Notes under the pieces: model-generated
Seen by the model: the letters and a program-made list of their open reading frames with translations, nothing else
Told to the model about the DNA's origin: nothing
Database searches by the model: none
Made by a program: the position numbers and the translations under genes
NCBI GenBank assembly: GCA_900618425.1
Contig: UZAN01044284.1
Span: forward strand, 6,644 to 37,002
Length of the DNA stretch: 30,359 nucleotides
Direction of reading: 5' to 3'
Origin: Echinostoma caproni
Lineage: Eukaryota; Platyhelminthes; Trematoda; Plagiorchiida; Echinostomatidae
Part shown: positions 1 to 10,400 of the stretch, one piece after another
How the letters are laid out: each line of letters begins with the position of its first letter
Numbering within the stretch: the stretch's first letter is position 1

Positions 1-2066
1 TCGTTGATGTTGTTCTTAGGTGCAGTAAAGAAACTTGTAAATGATGCTTCTGGGTCAATTGTGTCCACTATCTACCAAACGCTGCAGGGTTGAACTGTTC
101 AAGCTTCTCATTGGGCCTTTTCGAAGAGCGGCCGGACAATGTTCGGGTATTCTCTTTGACAAACGCCTGGTTGTATGTCAAACTATATATGTAAATGCCT
201 GAAGCGAGAGATCGAAGAGAAATTTCTTCACGATTTAGCTTTGTTCTTATGCATCAATGGGAATATTCTACGATATTGATTTGATTTTCAATAAAACCAT
301 GAAACCATTTGTCCCGTTCTCAAGACTACCTTACCCTTGGATAAATTGTTTCATAGGTGAGCTATTACTGAATTCACACACAGACCCTGATAATTCACAT
401 CAGGTGATCAGAATCTGAGTGGTAAATGTCCAATACACATCCACTTCAGATAAACAAAGATATTGTGATATGTTTTCACAGCATACACATGTCACTTGTC
501 CCAACCATCAGAAATAACAGTAAAAATACCAAAGTTGATCATGGTTGTCAAATTAACTTACCCGGTTTGATTTATAAAACATTCCATTTATTTTGTAGCT
601 CTGTTGCGCAGGAATAATAATGATTTCGGTATAACGTTATTTGACAATGTAAATTTGTCGTAATACAGCATCTTAAACAAGTTTAACTGAACAATACATC
701 GCAAAAAAAGTGACTCTACTATTCCCATGCTGCGTTTCAATTTGCGGCTTTTTGTCTTGTCTACGTATTATTTAAATTGAAAATGTTGCAAATATTGTCA
801 ACCTTTAACCAAACTTAGGGGAAAATATTATTTTCAAAGTGAACAATTCAACCAACAAACGGGAAGAGAAGTGGTAGAAAGAGGGAATGAGTATAACAGT
901 AGCACAAATCTGTTTTGCCTGAACAGAACGTGACATGAAGGATTTACCATAAACCGCTTAAACAATCCACTTCAAAGGATTCTCACGTGATATCGATTTT
1001 CGTGAGATTAGTGAAGACATTTTATTGCGTTAGATTCTATTTGTTTATTACAATGAATATCCAATTTTCTGATACAATTTTCCAACGATTCACAGGGCAA
1101 TCCAACGCATAATGGCAGTAAAAAGGCCATAAACATCAAGCTTGAGCCCAAGGGTGACCACATGATGTGCGCCAGAAGCTGAGGTCAGCTCTAGATCGTA
1201 CATTCCCAGCTGTTCAACTCAAACTGATTGTCACCACTCATGAAATTGGACAAACGTAAATATGGCTAGCAAGCCGGTCCTGTCTCACACACTGTATACC
1301 AGTTCACCTGTAGCTGCGATGATGCAACACACAGGCAGAACAATTCATTAGCTCTCACAACGGATGGCCGAACATATTCCAAAGGGGTTGGTGACACAAC
1401 CAATAATTGATGGTCAAGTGATTACTTGAAATCCTGGCTCATCTGTTTTAAAATATATCATGATAGAGAGAAAAGCAGTTGATCGTGATTTATCTTTCAA
1501 ACCACTATTACCTAATCGCAATGCTACATGTTAGGCAATTAGTGAAGCATTGCTTATTCGACTGCATCACTCGACCTTAGGCGCACGAAAAGTTCTGATA
1601 CAGTCGATGCACGTACACTGAATTTGACCTTCCAAATCTATATTTGGTAATCGTTGTATGCTCTTAAACGCTCATTCCCAAAAATCGAATAACTCCATGT
1701 ACTATATATGTGCCTGTTTGTTTTAAGTCAGAATTTGAGAAGATTAAATGAAATGTGAACATCTCACGACATTTGTCTTTTTTGGTATTGAAAAAATTCA
1801 TAATGAATTTAGGATTCAGTCAATGACCAAGAGGTAGCCCAACAATGCATTTATTTCAGCTTCGTTGTGCGCAGCATTTGTATTTGTTCTGAAAACTTTT
1901 TCGATAACGTATTTTGATTTACGCTTCAAATACACACTGAGCTAGACAGCACAATTAATTCCCCTCTCCCACCACCGGATAGAAGTTGTACAGAGACTCC
2001 GGATGTTTGCAATTTGGCCGGAGCAATTAATGCTTACCCAGCTACACCGGATGTTGAACTATACTC
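1..2066. other. No gene recognised; AT-rich non-coding DNA
   Basis: All six frames are interrupted often and no protein family is recognisable. The only open frame with a start is about 63 codons (426-617) and has no recognisable domain. I see no SINE head, hammerhead core or reverse transcriptase trace. The stretch 1090-1340 is a little richer in GC and could be an old repeat, but I found no second copy in the window. Confidence 0.6.
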
Positions 2067-2067
2067 G

Positions 2068-2102
<35 letters not shown>
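2067..2102. repeat. (GTT)12 microsatellite
   Basis: Twelve uninterrupted GTT units (CAA on the other strand). On the minus strand this gives a run of glutamine codons at the N-terminus of an 84-codon open frame. That frame has no other protein-like feature, so the polyglutamine is only a product of the microsatellite. A pure repeat of this length is likely to vary in length between individuals. Confidence 0.97.
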
Positions 2103-2344
2103 CAATGTAACCTTGTGGTGTGATAAATGACAGACAACCCGGTGGAATTTGTAACAGCAGAATTTCGCCCAAACACGGTAGGAATGTGCTATTTAACGGG
2201 GTAAATGTCAGATTTCTTTTGTGTAATAACAAGATAGCCAGTTTTTGTGTCATCTTCAAAAGTATCTCCTGCCTCGAAACAATCGAATGGGCTAACCCAA
2301 GCTTGATACTCAAAAATTGTTTACGCTATTCGCACAACGTGATG

Positions 2345-2500
2345 ATCGTCCATCGTGTAGCTCAGGGTAAGGGTTTGAAGTCCCGACCCGACTGATCGCG
2401 ATTGGAATACAGACAGGTACACAAAACGTACGCACTGCCGACGAGTCTCAAACAGGACGAAACAGCTGCCCAATGCCCTTTGTCGGTCATCCTGAACACT
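2345..2500 (+). mobile_element. tRNA-derived SINE relic with decayed hammerhead ribozyme
   Basis: The head keeps the two parts of an internal RNA polymerase III promoter. The box A-like part is GTAGCTCAGGGTAAG (2357-2371) and the box B-like part is GGTTTGAAGTCCC (2372-2384). They are almost adjacent, so the anticodon-arm portion appears deleted. About 55 bases downstream comes a hammerhead-like region (2432-2476) in the order expected for schistosome S-alpha-type SINEs: helix I strand, core, helix II, GAAA, short helix III, then the partner strand of helix I. The boundaries are not defined and no target-site duplication was found. Two ribozyme positions are mutated, so this copy is probably inert. 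Confidence 0.65.
2432..2476 (+). ncRNA. Degenerate hammerhead ribozyme (SINE type)
   Basis: The core CCGACGA (2438-2444) differs from CUGANGA at one base (U4 to C). Helix II pairs GTCT (2445-2448) with GGAC (2455-2458), using one G-U pair, around a six-base loop. It is followed by GAAA (2459-2462). The triplet at the expected cleavage site is GCC (2468-2470) instead of GUC. Helix I pairs GCACTG (2432-2437) with CAATGC (2471-2476), with a single C-A mismatch. The family architecture is clear, but the core and cleavage-site changes predict no self-cleavage. Confidence 0.65.
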
Positions 2501-2864
2501 TCCATCGCATTTGAATGCATTTACCTCGTGAGGAATTAACGATCTTCCAAGTAGTGAAGACTATAGCCATGATCATCAAGAGTGTTTGGTGTCTCTGAAA
2601 AATGAAATGGATCAATCCACACGGTTGATCAGTAAATTAGTTAAATCGGACAAATAATTTCAACAATTTAATTGTGATTTCATTTGTTCCGCATAGCTTA
2701 GTGTTTGTCAACAAATACCAGTGCTCATCATATAGCTATGCTGTTATACTCTTTTTTACAAAGCTGGAATTAAATTAGTTAACTGCACTTATATGGGGAT
2801 TGGCATGTTTGATCAAATACTCGAAGCACTCTTATGTTCCACTAAGTTGTCAATGTTGCCAACA
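2501..2864. other. No gene recognised
   Basis: AT-rich DNA between two hammerhead-bearing repeats. It may include the unrecognised 3' end of the SINE at 2345-2500. I see no open frame of note and no poly(A) or simple-repeat tail that would mark an element end. Confidence 0.5.
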
Positions 2865-2907
2865 GTCTTCCTAGTAATGAGCAGCAAATAAATGACCAGA
2901 TTAAATC

Positions 2908-2965
2908 TCCCGGAAGCACATGGCAGGTTTCGCGGACGTTGTCGCTCGCCAGGTACGTATATCCG
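2908..2965 (-). ncRNA. Degenerate hammerhead ribozyme, minus strand
   Basis: On the minus strand the core reads CTGGCGA (plus 2946-2952), with the A at position 6 of CUGANGA replaced by G. A shortened helix II follows (three pairs, GCG with CGC), then GAAAC (GAAA at plus 2928-2931), a short CC-rich helix III segment ending in GCC in place of GUC, and ATGTGC (plus 2916-2921) as the 3' strand of helix I. It aligns closely with the minus-strand motif at 16285-16342, whose helix II is perfect. The two mutated sites make activity unlikely. Confidence 0.55.
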
Positions 2966-3159
2966 GTACTCTTTTCCTGCCCATTCTTAAACTTGAACAG
3001 CCGCTGTGGATGAAGCAACACAAATTAATTTCTGAGTCAGTGCAATGATTCTTCTTTAAAGACTGTTCGTCTCCAGTCAACTCCACGAGCTACGAGTGCG
3101 TTACCTAACTGATATAATAAATTTGAGTATACGAATGATCACACAGAAGATTACTGAAG

Positions 3160-3210
3160 AGTTATAGCTGACGAGTAAGAAGAACAACGAAATCGGTCGT
3201 GTGCTTTTGC
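3160..3210 (+). ncRNA. Hammerhead-like motif with intact core and GUC, weak helix II
   Basis: CTGACGA (3168-3174) is a correct hammerhead core. GAAA lies at 3189-3192, a minimal ATCGGT helix III follows, and the cleavage triplet GTC (3196-3198) is intact, followed by GTGTGC as the helix I strand. Helix II is poor: only the closing G-C and one T-A pair (3175-3176 with 3187-3188) can form around AAGAAGAACA. Helix I is also imperfect. The related motif at 16432-16475 keeps a GGT/ACC helix II, so this copy probably lost its helix II after insertion. Confidence 0.5.
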
Positions 3211-3290
3211 GAACTTTGTTCTCTAGCCATTCATATGCTACTCCATATAAAAACACTGAAAATCATTCTTGGCTTTGCGTTCCACTGCTG

Positions 3291-4810
3291 ATACTAATTC
3301 GACTGCAATAAAATGCTTGTAATGGTTGTTCTGTTCAAGTCTGAGCCGATTGCACTTACCAGGTTGCCCAGACTGAACGCAGTAACCCAAATAAGAATCA
3401 CTATAACACGCAATCCGTTTAAACCAACGGGATTCTCTGTAGTACTGAAAAACCAGGTTGATCATCCTTCAAAATGTTAAACCGGAAAAAAGTTAGAAAT
3501 ACAGGCACGATAATACGCATTTTTGTTTCCAAATTTTGTCTACCTGTTGTTCTGTTCTGCTCTTCGTTGATTTCCTACCACCCTATGAATGAGATGTTGC
3601 AGTGTTTGGGGGTTGAGGTGTGTGGGTGATTGCACAATACCCATTTATGACGGATTTGTTGCACCAAATCGGTTACCACTTGTGCAGCGATTGGCGAATG
3701 CAAAACATTGGCACAACAAAATACGTGCACTTCCAAGCTATCATCTAATGCGTGATTTCGTCCAGTGTCACTCCTATTATTGGAAAGAAAAATCACCGAT
3801 AAAAACAAATCTCAACGTGTGCGAAAGCGTGCACATTCTCGACCAACAAAACGTAGAAACGTACGGATGCGGCATGTTAGTTTCGACTAATCCAAATGAT
3901 AAATACTCAAAAATTGTGTAATTCGGTCTGACTTTTCATTTCGCCAATCATAGGTCATACAACTTCCCCAAATAACCCGCATCCCAATCAACGCCCCATT
4001 CAACATAGTACATCCAGAAAAACCACGACAACCTGGTCACATCAATGTTAATAGCCAGAGCTATTAGTTGCCATAACAGAAAATTTAAAAAGTTGTGCGG
4101 TTTTTCAACCCCTGGACAACATTCACCAAAGGCACTATATTTTAGCTGTTATTAGCCATTGATAGAACACAAATTTTGGGGGTACAAACGGAAGTCCATT
4201 TCTGTTAGTGCGTATGAAATAGCATCACATTCAGATATGGCACGATCACAAAACATTAGACTTGCACATACTAGTGAGCAACTCTTTGTAGGGAAACTGC
4301 ATACACCATGTTCTTTTGCAGTTAATTTGAAGGGATTAATTGTATTGAATTGCACTGTAATGACTGGTATAAACTAAAAACTACATATCGAAAGCCATAG
4401 CTAAGGAAGAAACGCGCCCCCGGGGTCTCTTACCCGAGAAGTATCTTATTCAAAACCCTCGACGAATAATCCATCACCATTATGACCTTTCACTTTGAGT
4501 GTGGTGAGGATTTCATGGTGATCGGTAGACACATATTGGTTACACAATCAGCACCGGCAATATTAGATCCACCGCAAAACTAAGGCAACAGAAATTTTAA
4601 AACACGCTTATTCTTCTTATAGGTGTGGGTGCTAACTGCTTTGAAACAAATGGCACAGTAGAGGAAGTGAGTTTACATTGTCTTTCTTATGAACGATTGC
4701 AAACTCTTTCTGTATCTGGAATAACTGGTGCGACTCTATTAGCCATTTTCTCAAGTGAATGCCCTTGTTAAAGTTGGTGTATTATCGTTCCTTCACTCAA
4801 GCAATTCACG
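3291..4810. other. No gene recognised
   Basis: The longest plus-strand frame is 110 codons (3589-3921). It starts at ATG and runs without interruption, but I recognise no domain, signal peptide or repeat in it. The opposite strand is also open for 77 codons over much of the same stretch. A chance frame is the simplest explanation. A 72-codon frame at 4159-4377 is likewise unrecognised. Confidence 0.5.
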
Positions 4811-4814
4811 GATA

Positions 4815-5035
4815 TAGATGATTGTGGCCCGGTTGTATCGTCACCAAATTATCCTCTCGGATAATGCGTGTACGAATCCCACCACCACCACCACCACCAC
4901 CACCAACACCAACACCACCACCACCGACTGATTGACTTTCCTCATCATATGTTTTGTGGCGGCAATTTCAATAACCGTTTCATGAAAATTGTGTCATTAT
5001 GTACCGAACAAAAATGAGAAAAAAATGAAAGTGAA
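4815..5035 (+). mobile_element. tRNA-derived SINE of the CCA family (SINE-C), copy 1
   Basis: The head has a box A-like TGGCCCGGTTG (4825-4835) and a box B-like GTGTACGAATCCC (4868-4880). A CCA-rich tract follows, then a body ending in GAAAATTGT and an A-rich tail with AAAAATGAGAAAAAAATG (near 5010-5030). The same parts occur in order at 20815-21020: box A, ATCACCAAATTATC, box B, CCACC tract, GACTTTCC, GAAAATTGT, A-rich tail. In this copy the CCA tract has grown to roughly 45 bases, so the microsatellite seems to have been seeded by the SINE. Target-site duplications were not identified. Confidence 0.7.
4879..4925. repeat. (CCA)n microsatellite within SINE-C
   Basis: Fifteen or so CCA units with two CAA interruptions, directly 3' of the SINE box B. 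The related copy at 20890 has only four or five units. Expansion from a short element-encoded CCA tract is the likely origin. Confidence 0.95.
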
Positions 5036-5969
5036 TTGCACGGTTTTAGGTGGTGGACAAACAATGATTTTAGTGCGTGATGTCTCATACACCTTCTGCT
5101 TGTCAAGGTGATCAACATTCTACTTCAAGCATGAAAGACTATCTGATACGTATCTCACTGATTTGAGGAAAATAATTACACAATTGCCAAACTACATTCC
5201 GCTACGACTATTTGTCTACAAAATTCTGAAATTAAATCTGGGAGTATATAACAAATAATAATTTTAAGTCACGTGTACTAACTTGGATACAAACGAGATT
5301 CGCTTGAATTTGTCCCCAAACCAATGATTTTCATCTTAGGTTTTAGTCTTTTACTACATCTGTTTCTTTTTATAGTCAGATGAAATTTTTGTGACATCTT
5401 ACGAGTCATGCATTCTTTTTGACGCTGCTCAAATCTTTTGTATGCAATGTGAACCAAAACTGAATAGCATTCAAACACAATTGGTTCACATCACCAACCC
5501 TGGACCTTATCTATTTGCCGTGACTAAACGGAAATAGGTCTAATTCAATTACCAGTCGTGAACTTCATGGACATGAACTGAATCCAGCGTTCTTAGGATT
5601 TTTCTCGAAAAGAAGAATATTCACCTCATGTTGAAGCTTTTCTCCTAGATTAAATTTGGTCAGGTCATATTTTAGATATTTGGGTTCAGCAAATTGGCAT
5701 TGACAGTCAGTTGAAATTATGTTCCGTCCAATTGCAACATATGTCAATTTAACCAAACTCAAGATTTCGTCGTAAAGCGCGTCATATGTTTTACTAAACC
5801 AGTTGTTGAGGAAAATCCGTGCAACATTGCAAATATGATATTCCTCAATTCCACTCCGATGTGAAACTGTTGATTACGCAGTTTGAGACAGTTTTGTACT
5901 AACATCTACCGTGCAGTGAGAAAACTAACTGAAAGATAAACGTTTCGCTAACGATCTCGCTTAAAAAAT
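5036..5969. other. No gene recognised
   Basis: AT-rich DNA with only short open frames (65 codons or fewer) and no recognisable domain or repeat. The RTE-like relic that follows may begin somewhat before 5970, but I cannot trace its reading frame further upstream. Confidence 0.5.
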
Positions 5970-6445
5970 GTGTAGTATGGACCCACAATAATTCACAAAA
6001 CCAAACCTGGTAAAAATATGTACGAGAGCAGGATAAAAATAGATTGTCGGTGTGTGAACACCGCTGTCTACGTCGCATTGTACGAGTCTGGTGAGGTAAC
6101 CGGACGAGCGTTTCTAAGGTATAAAACTGAGTTTTAGTTATTCGCGATCGTCCATTGGAGCAAGTAGTCGACCTTCATGCATTACGCTGGTTGGGACGTG
6201 CTATGCATGTCAACAGATAGGTTGCCACGATGAGTGATGTTTTTCGAGGCAGTAGCGGTTTGAAAAGATTAAGGGGGGTCAAACTACGACCTGGCATGCA
6301 TGTATGAAAATCAGGAGACTGGGCCACATACGTCCCTTTAGGCTCCCTGGCCGAGGACCTCGAGATCATGGTCGCCGGTGGTTAGAGACATTGAGTGAAA
6401 TGACTGGGTGTCACAAACAGTGGCGCTCATGCAATTATTCTTGTA
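5970..6445 (+). pseudogene. RTE-like non-LTR retrotransposon, decayed 3' end of ORF
   Basis: Three forward frames, read in turn, follow the conserved C-terminal region that ends many trematode RTE-like endonuclease/reverse transcriptase ORFs. Frame one (about 6032-6210) gives RLSVCEHRCLRRIVRVW, a stop, then RDRPLEQVVDLHALRWLGRA. Frame two (from 6213) gives TDRLPR, a stop, then VMFFEA. Frame three (about 6270-6440) gives GQTTTWHACMK, then RLPGRGPRDHGRRWLETLSE and QWRSC. At least two frameshifts and several in-frame stops make it a clear pseudogene. The reverse transcriptase active-site region and the endonuclease are absent, consistent with 5' truncation at insertion. It resembles a dead 3' fragment of the kind that fills fluke genomes. 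The clade name rests on remembered family motifs. Confidence 0.85.
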
Positions 6446-7320
6446 ACGTCACTCTGTAGAAATTCGCTATCTTTCGCTCGAATTTTACTCTCGAAATTGA
6501 AATCATCATTCTGCTGTTTTATCCAAATGGGCGATCAAAAGACAGCAACCACAAACGATGCACGAAAATGCATGGTTAAAGGTTGTAAAAACTAAACTGC
6601 TCTAATCAAATGTTATATTCCACTAAATTTCCCAGTTCTGATAGAACACCAAAATCTAATTCTGTTTCTTTGCGCAGTCGGTTGATAACAACGAAAAAAA
6701 CACGTAAAGGGCTTTCTCATCTCGTTATGGTTGAAGCTAATGGCCAGTGAACGTGTGTACGCATTATTAACTCATCAAAAATGAAATGCAACTCTAGGAA
6801 CTCCATGTCTCGGAATTACTCATTTCTATCTTTATCTGATGACTGCTTTTTTTTCTCATTCACTCAACGTTGCTCAACTAACCGTTGCTCGTAAAAAAAA
6901 GCATGTACAAGCAGAAGATAATTTCATTTATGATTGTTTTACGGTTGCACGATGGAGGGTCTAGACATTTTATATATACGTTTTAGCTGGTCTATTTAGC
7001 TGTTTTTTAAAACCCCTGTCGTAGTATAAAGCAGTATAAATTACGTTTTCATTGTGAGGACATATTCCACTGACAGAAACGATACACTCAACGTGCTCAG
7101 CACACCACGGTTTTAAGTTAGCGCTTTGAAGCAGGTGCGGGGGCGGATATGAGGGAAAAATAAAACCCCTAAATCGACTACCTAATGAGCACTGTTGTTG
7201 ACTGAACACATGGATTCGAATGAACTGGGGAGTCAGAGCCGAATGACGTTCGAAGTGCATCAAAAAATCGATGCGCCATTTGATATGTTTTTTATATAAG
7301 TTTTAATTTTGAAAACAGCG
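6446..7320. other. No gene recognised; start may be element 3' UTR
   Basis: The first part may be the 3' untranslated tail of the RTE-like relic, but no terminal simple repeat marks its end. A 97-codon minus-strand frame (6970-7263) has no recognisable domain. Confidence 0.45.
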
Positions 7321-7330
7321 ATGTCGGTAC

Positions 7331-7407
7331 AGCTGAGAATAAGCATTCGATTGTAAAATTGCCTTGATAAAGGTTACCCACGGTAACTGAAACGTCGGCT
7401 TATTTTC
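7331..7407 (+). ncRNA. Penelope-type hammerhead ribozyme, slightly decayed
   Basis: The order of parts fits the hammerhead known from the LTR-like repeats of Penelope-like elements. Distal helix I GAGAATAA (7335-7342) pairs with TTATTTTC (7400-7407), including one G-T pair. Proximal helix I GCC (7361-7363) pairs with GGC (7397-7399). The core position reads TTGATAA (7364-7370) where CTGATGA is expected. Helix II GTTACC pairs with GGTAAC (7373-7378 with 7382-7387) around a CAC loop. GAAAC (7389-7393) is followed by GTC (7394-7396) with almost no helix III, which is the Penelope signature. The two core changes (C3 to U, G8 to A) should abolish or strongly reduce cleavage. It probably marks a solo LTR-like remnant, because no Penelope ORF is seen beside it. 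Confidence 0.7.
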
Positions 7408-10400
7408 ACCTTTACCAACATTGCTGTGTTGTCAGAATTACAAACTATACAGGGCAAATCCGAATTTCACCATAATACACCCATCAGCTACCATTATTGG
7501 TACAGTTTTCTCCTATGCCGATCTTCAAACATCAGTGGTCAGATTTGTGAACATCGACTTATTTACAAAATGCTGCATAGAACTAGAAATTTCCATATTT
7601 AACTAAAGCCGGTTTATTTTGCTTTACCAAATTTAGCTTGACCAAGTTTACATGGAAGCACAAAGACCACGTTTGAAGATCGAACAGTTGTTTTCATTTT
7701 TTCTTGTGTGATCCTATTATAAACCCTACAAAGAACAAACTCGTATTGATTTTTAACTGACCGTTGTCTTAAGGTGCAAATACAGGACATTGTGAACAAA
7801 ATATACACTTGAAACGGCGGCTAAATAGTAGTAAAGATACCAGAAATATTCTCAGCATTGTAGGGGTGTACTTAACACAGTGCGTTGGTCGTAGTTTCTA
7901 TGCCAATCACACGATTGGACCCGGGTTTCATCTAATCAAATGTCATCATCGTAAGTGGTAAACCTAATATGAATTTCGCGGCCACTGTGTTTCTGATGCT
8001 GTACTTGGATCGATTATTGTATATACATTCATTATCCAGTTATATACATATTTTCACTAACGTCTGAATCCAGACTGTGTGGCAAACAAATCATGATACC
8101 ACTGATCTTTATGAAAAAGAAAGACGTTCCATGATTTGCATGTGTGCGGAATACTTCCAAGTTGCCCATGCTAAGGCAGGTGTATTTTCTTGAGGAATTC
8201 AAAACCGGAGCCTTTGTTTATCCGAAGCCCTACCCGGAAGGCAGCGGGTGGATGTGCGAAAACCGCAATCCATTGGGGGCCGTTGTCCAGTTCATCGGAT
8301 AAAAGCCTTTTGGACGGGATCAAACGTCCAAGGTGCCCAATATATCGCGATGCCCAGTTAAGCAGGTGACCACTGCTACAACCAGGAAAGTGTGCGTTTT
8401 GTACATCTCCTCTTGGTTTGCTTGAAATCACGCATTTGGCTAACTTCCTTAGATGAACTACCAGTGGTCCATCAACCCTGTTATAGCACTGAATGTTGGT
8501 ATTTTATCCTCACAGTTTGATGGGAAAAACATCTTCGCCACGACAAGGTAGTGAATAAGGCTTCCTCAGTAGAGGCTTTTTGAGATGCTTGGTCGTACGG
8601 GGAAATTTCACGAGGTGCAACGGAACAGCGACCAGCCGTAACCCTAGACACCCACCCCGACCATACTGAGGTATTCGTAGATAGAAAACAGAATCCACGT
8701 TACAAAAGTTTTATTTATTGGAGGAATTTGGCTGATGGCAGACTAACGGTAAAATATTTTTCTTGGCTAGCACAAACTTTCTCTGAACGAAATACTCTGA
8801 CTACTCTCAAACACACATTTTTCATTTATTAAAGGCATGTGTAAACGTTGCGTACGCAAAAGCAACGAAATAGGTTGATCTTAATTGGTCCAATTGCTCT
8901 GCTAATTTTGTTGGTAATTAGGTGACAATGACTATGGTGAATCACTGATAAGCCCAGTTGGGGAATCAATCTCCTGTAATGAACATTTGTTGAAATGATG
9001 TAACACATACAGCAAATAGTTTAGTCTGTTGGAGATTTTCGGAGCCAAAAGAGAATCATATTTTCTTGATATCACAGTGTGTCCATCTGGCCAAAATACG
9101 TTTTCGGTGCACCAGTACATAATAGTTATATGGTTAGTTTCGGTGTTCGAGTACCACAGATAAACTCCGAGAAGAGAAAAACGTGTTCAATAACAAACTT
9201 AATACATTCACACAGTTAATGAAGCCTCGTAGATGTTGATGCTTGGACATATTAAAATCACGTATATGAACCGATTGGCTTTCTTCATCTGTGATGTATT
9301 TAGGCCTAGGTCCTGCCTGGTATAGAGGATTAACTGCATTGAACAAATGGAATGTTTGACCGATTAAATTGCTCATGTGACGCATGCCAATCGTTAAGAT
9401 AGGTGCTTGTGCTGTTAATTTATTTTTGGACGAACGTGGTTAAATGACTGCTGTAAACGGTATTTCATTTTGGCTTACGGTTTAGTGCGCCATTTTGTGC
9501 ACCTTCTTTGCAGAACATCATAACCGTTGTCTTGGTACGCCTGTGATTTGAAGTCGATGAGGCTGTCGAATTCCCGAATGTGCAAAAAAGGGAATGCCTG
9601 CGCCTAATTAACTGATCCGCCTAATCCGGAAGGAGTTAATAAAAGTTTTCTTTTTTCCACGATTAACAAGAGAACAACTTTTTAAATTACTTCATTTATG
9701 AGAGAATTGTAATACCAAATTTATAATAATCATTTCACAGCGCCACATGACCACCATGGCAAATAAAAAAAACTGTTTTTCGTAAAAGACTCCATGAGAT
9801 TATACCTGTTGACCACGGAGTCTGTTTCTTGTTTATTCGCACCGCAATTCAATAACTGGATTTCCCACGGGATACGCCTTCGTTCTTACGTTGCCCACCC
9901 TATCAACTGCGCACTGTATCCCCTGGTGGTTTTTGCCTGTATCCATATTCGTTTGTCCATATTAAACGGGACCAATCAAGTAGAATATATTTTCCCGAAC
10001 GCAAACTAAAATGCAAGAAATTAGACAGAAAAATGATTAGCCACTTGCATACCAAATTCTGGATTCCGGCTAAATGATTCGTTGAACAGAGAGAGATTCT
10101 CCGTTGGCTGTCGTTTGCTGTGGCCTTTCTGTTTTTGGACTCATGCAATTTTATTTCATCTGTCAGAATTATGTCCATCTCGGTCACGTCATACGCAAAC
10201 CAACTAAGTGGATCTGGTTTGCTTGGAAACGGTATGTTTAATTCCGACTGTTTCTGTCTTGGGTTCGTGGGTTTTATCGCATCACACAAAACGCATTGAG
10301 GTCCAGCATGTTACGAATTGAAAATCACTGTGAATTCCAAATTTTGAACATGAAAAACGGCAACGATTAGGAACCATTTTCCGTGATTTGTCTTCTCGGA

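Larger units (their letters stand above)
2865..3290. repeat. Compound repeat with opposed hammerhead motifs, copy 1
   Basis: This segment matches 16245-16560 in the same order. Shared blocks include a GTAATGAG block near the left end, the GGAAGCACA block, a TATCCGG block, a plus-strand GAAA-NCGGT block, and the right-hand block CATTCATA...GCTAC...AAAACACTGAAAATC (about 3228-3262). It contains a hammerhead-like motif on the minus strand (2908-2965) and another on the plus strand (3160-3210), pointing away from each other. Between them the minus strand has a tRNA-like box B (TGTTCAAGTTTAAGA, near 2983-2997). The same arrangement at two loci suggests mobilisation as one compound unit. Identity looks moderate by eye, so both copies are old. 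Confidence 0.65.

Noticed and set aside
2059..2313. Protein with polyglutamine run on the minus strand
   Set aside because: The glutamines come from the (GTT)12 microsatellite, and nothing else in the frame looks coding.
3589..3921. 110-codon plus-strand ATG frame
   Set aside because: No motif was recognised, and most of the stretch is also open on the other strand.
8946..8975. CTGATAAGCCCAGTTGGGG followed by AATC as a hammerhead
   Set aside because: The CCC/GGG stem is good, but the GAAA box reads GAAT, no helix I partner is found and there is no tRNA-like head.
9123..9160. ATAGTTATATGGTTAG and TGTTCGAGTACC as a tRNA gene or SINE head
   Set aside because: The boxes are too close together, no cloverleaf can be drawn, and there is no second copy.
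9903..10289. 128-codon minus-strand open frame as a gene or exon
   Set aside because: The first 70 residues look protein-like, but no family or splice-linked partner exon was found. The length alone is within chance.
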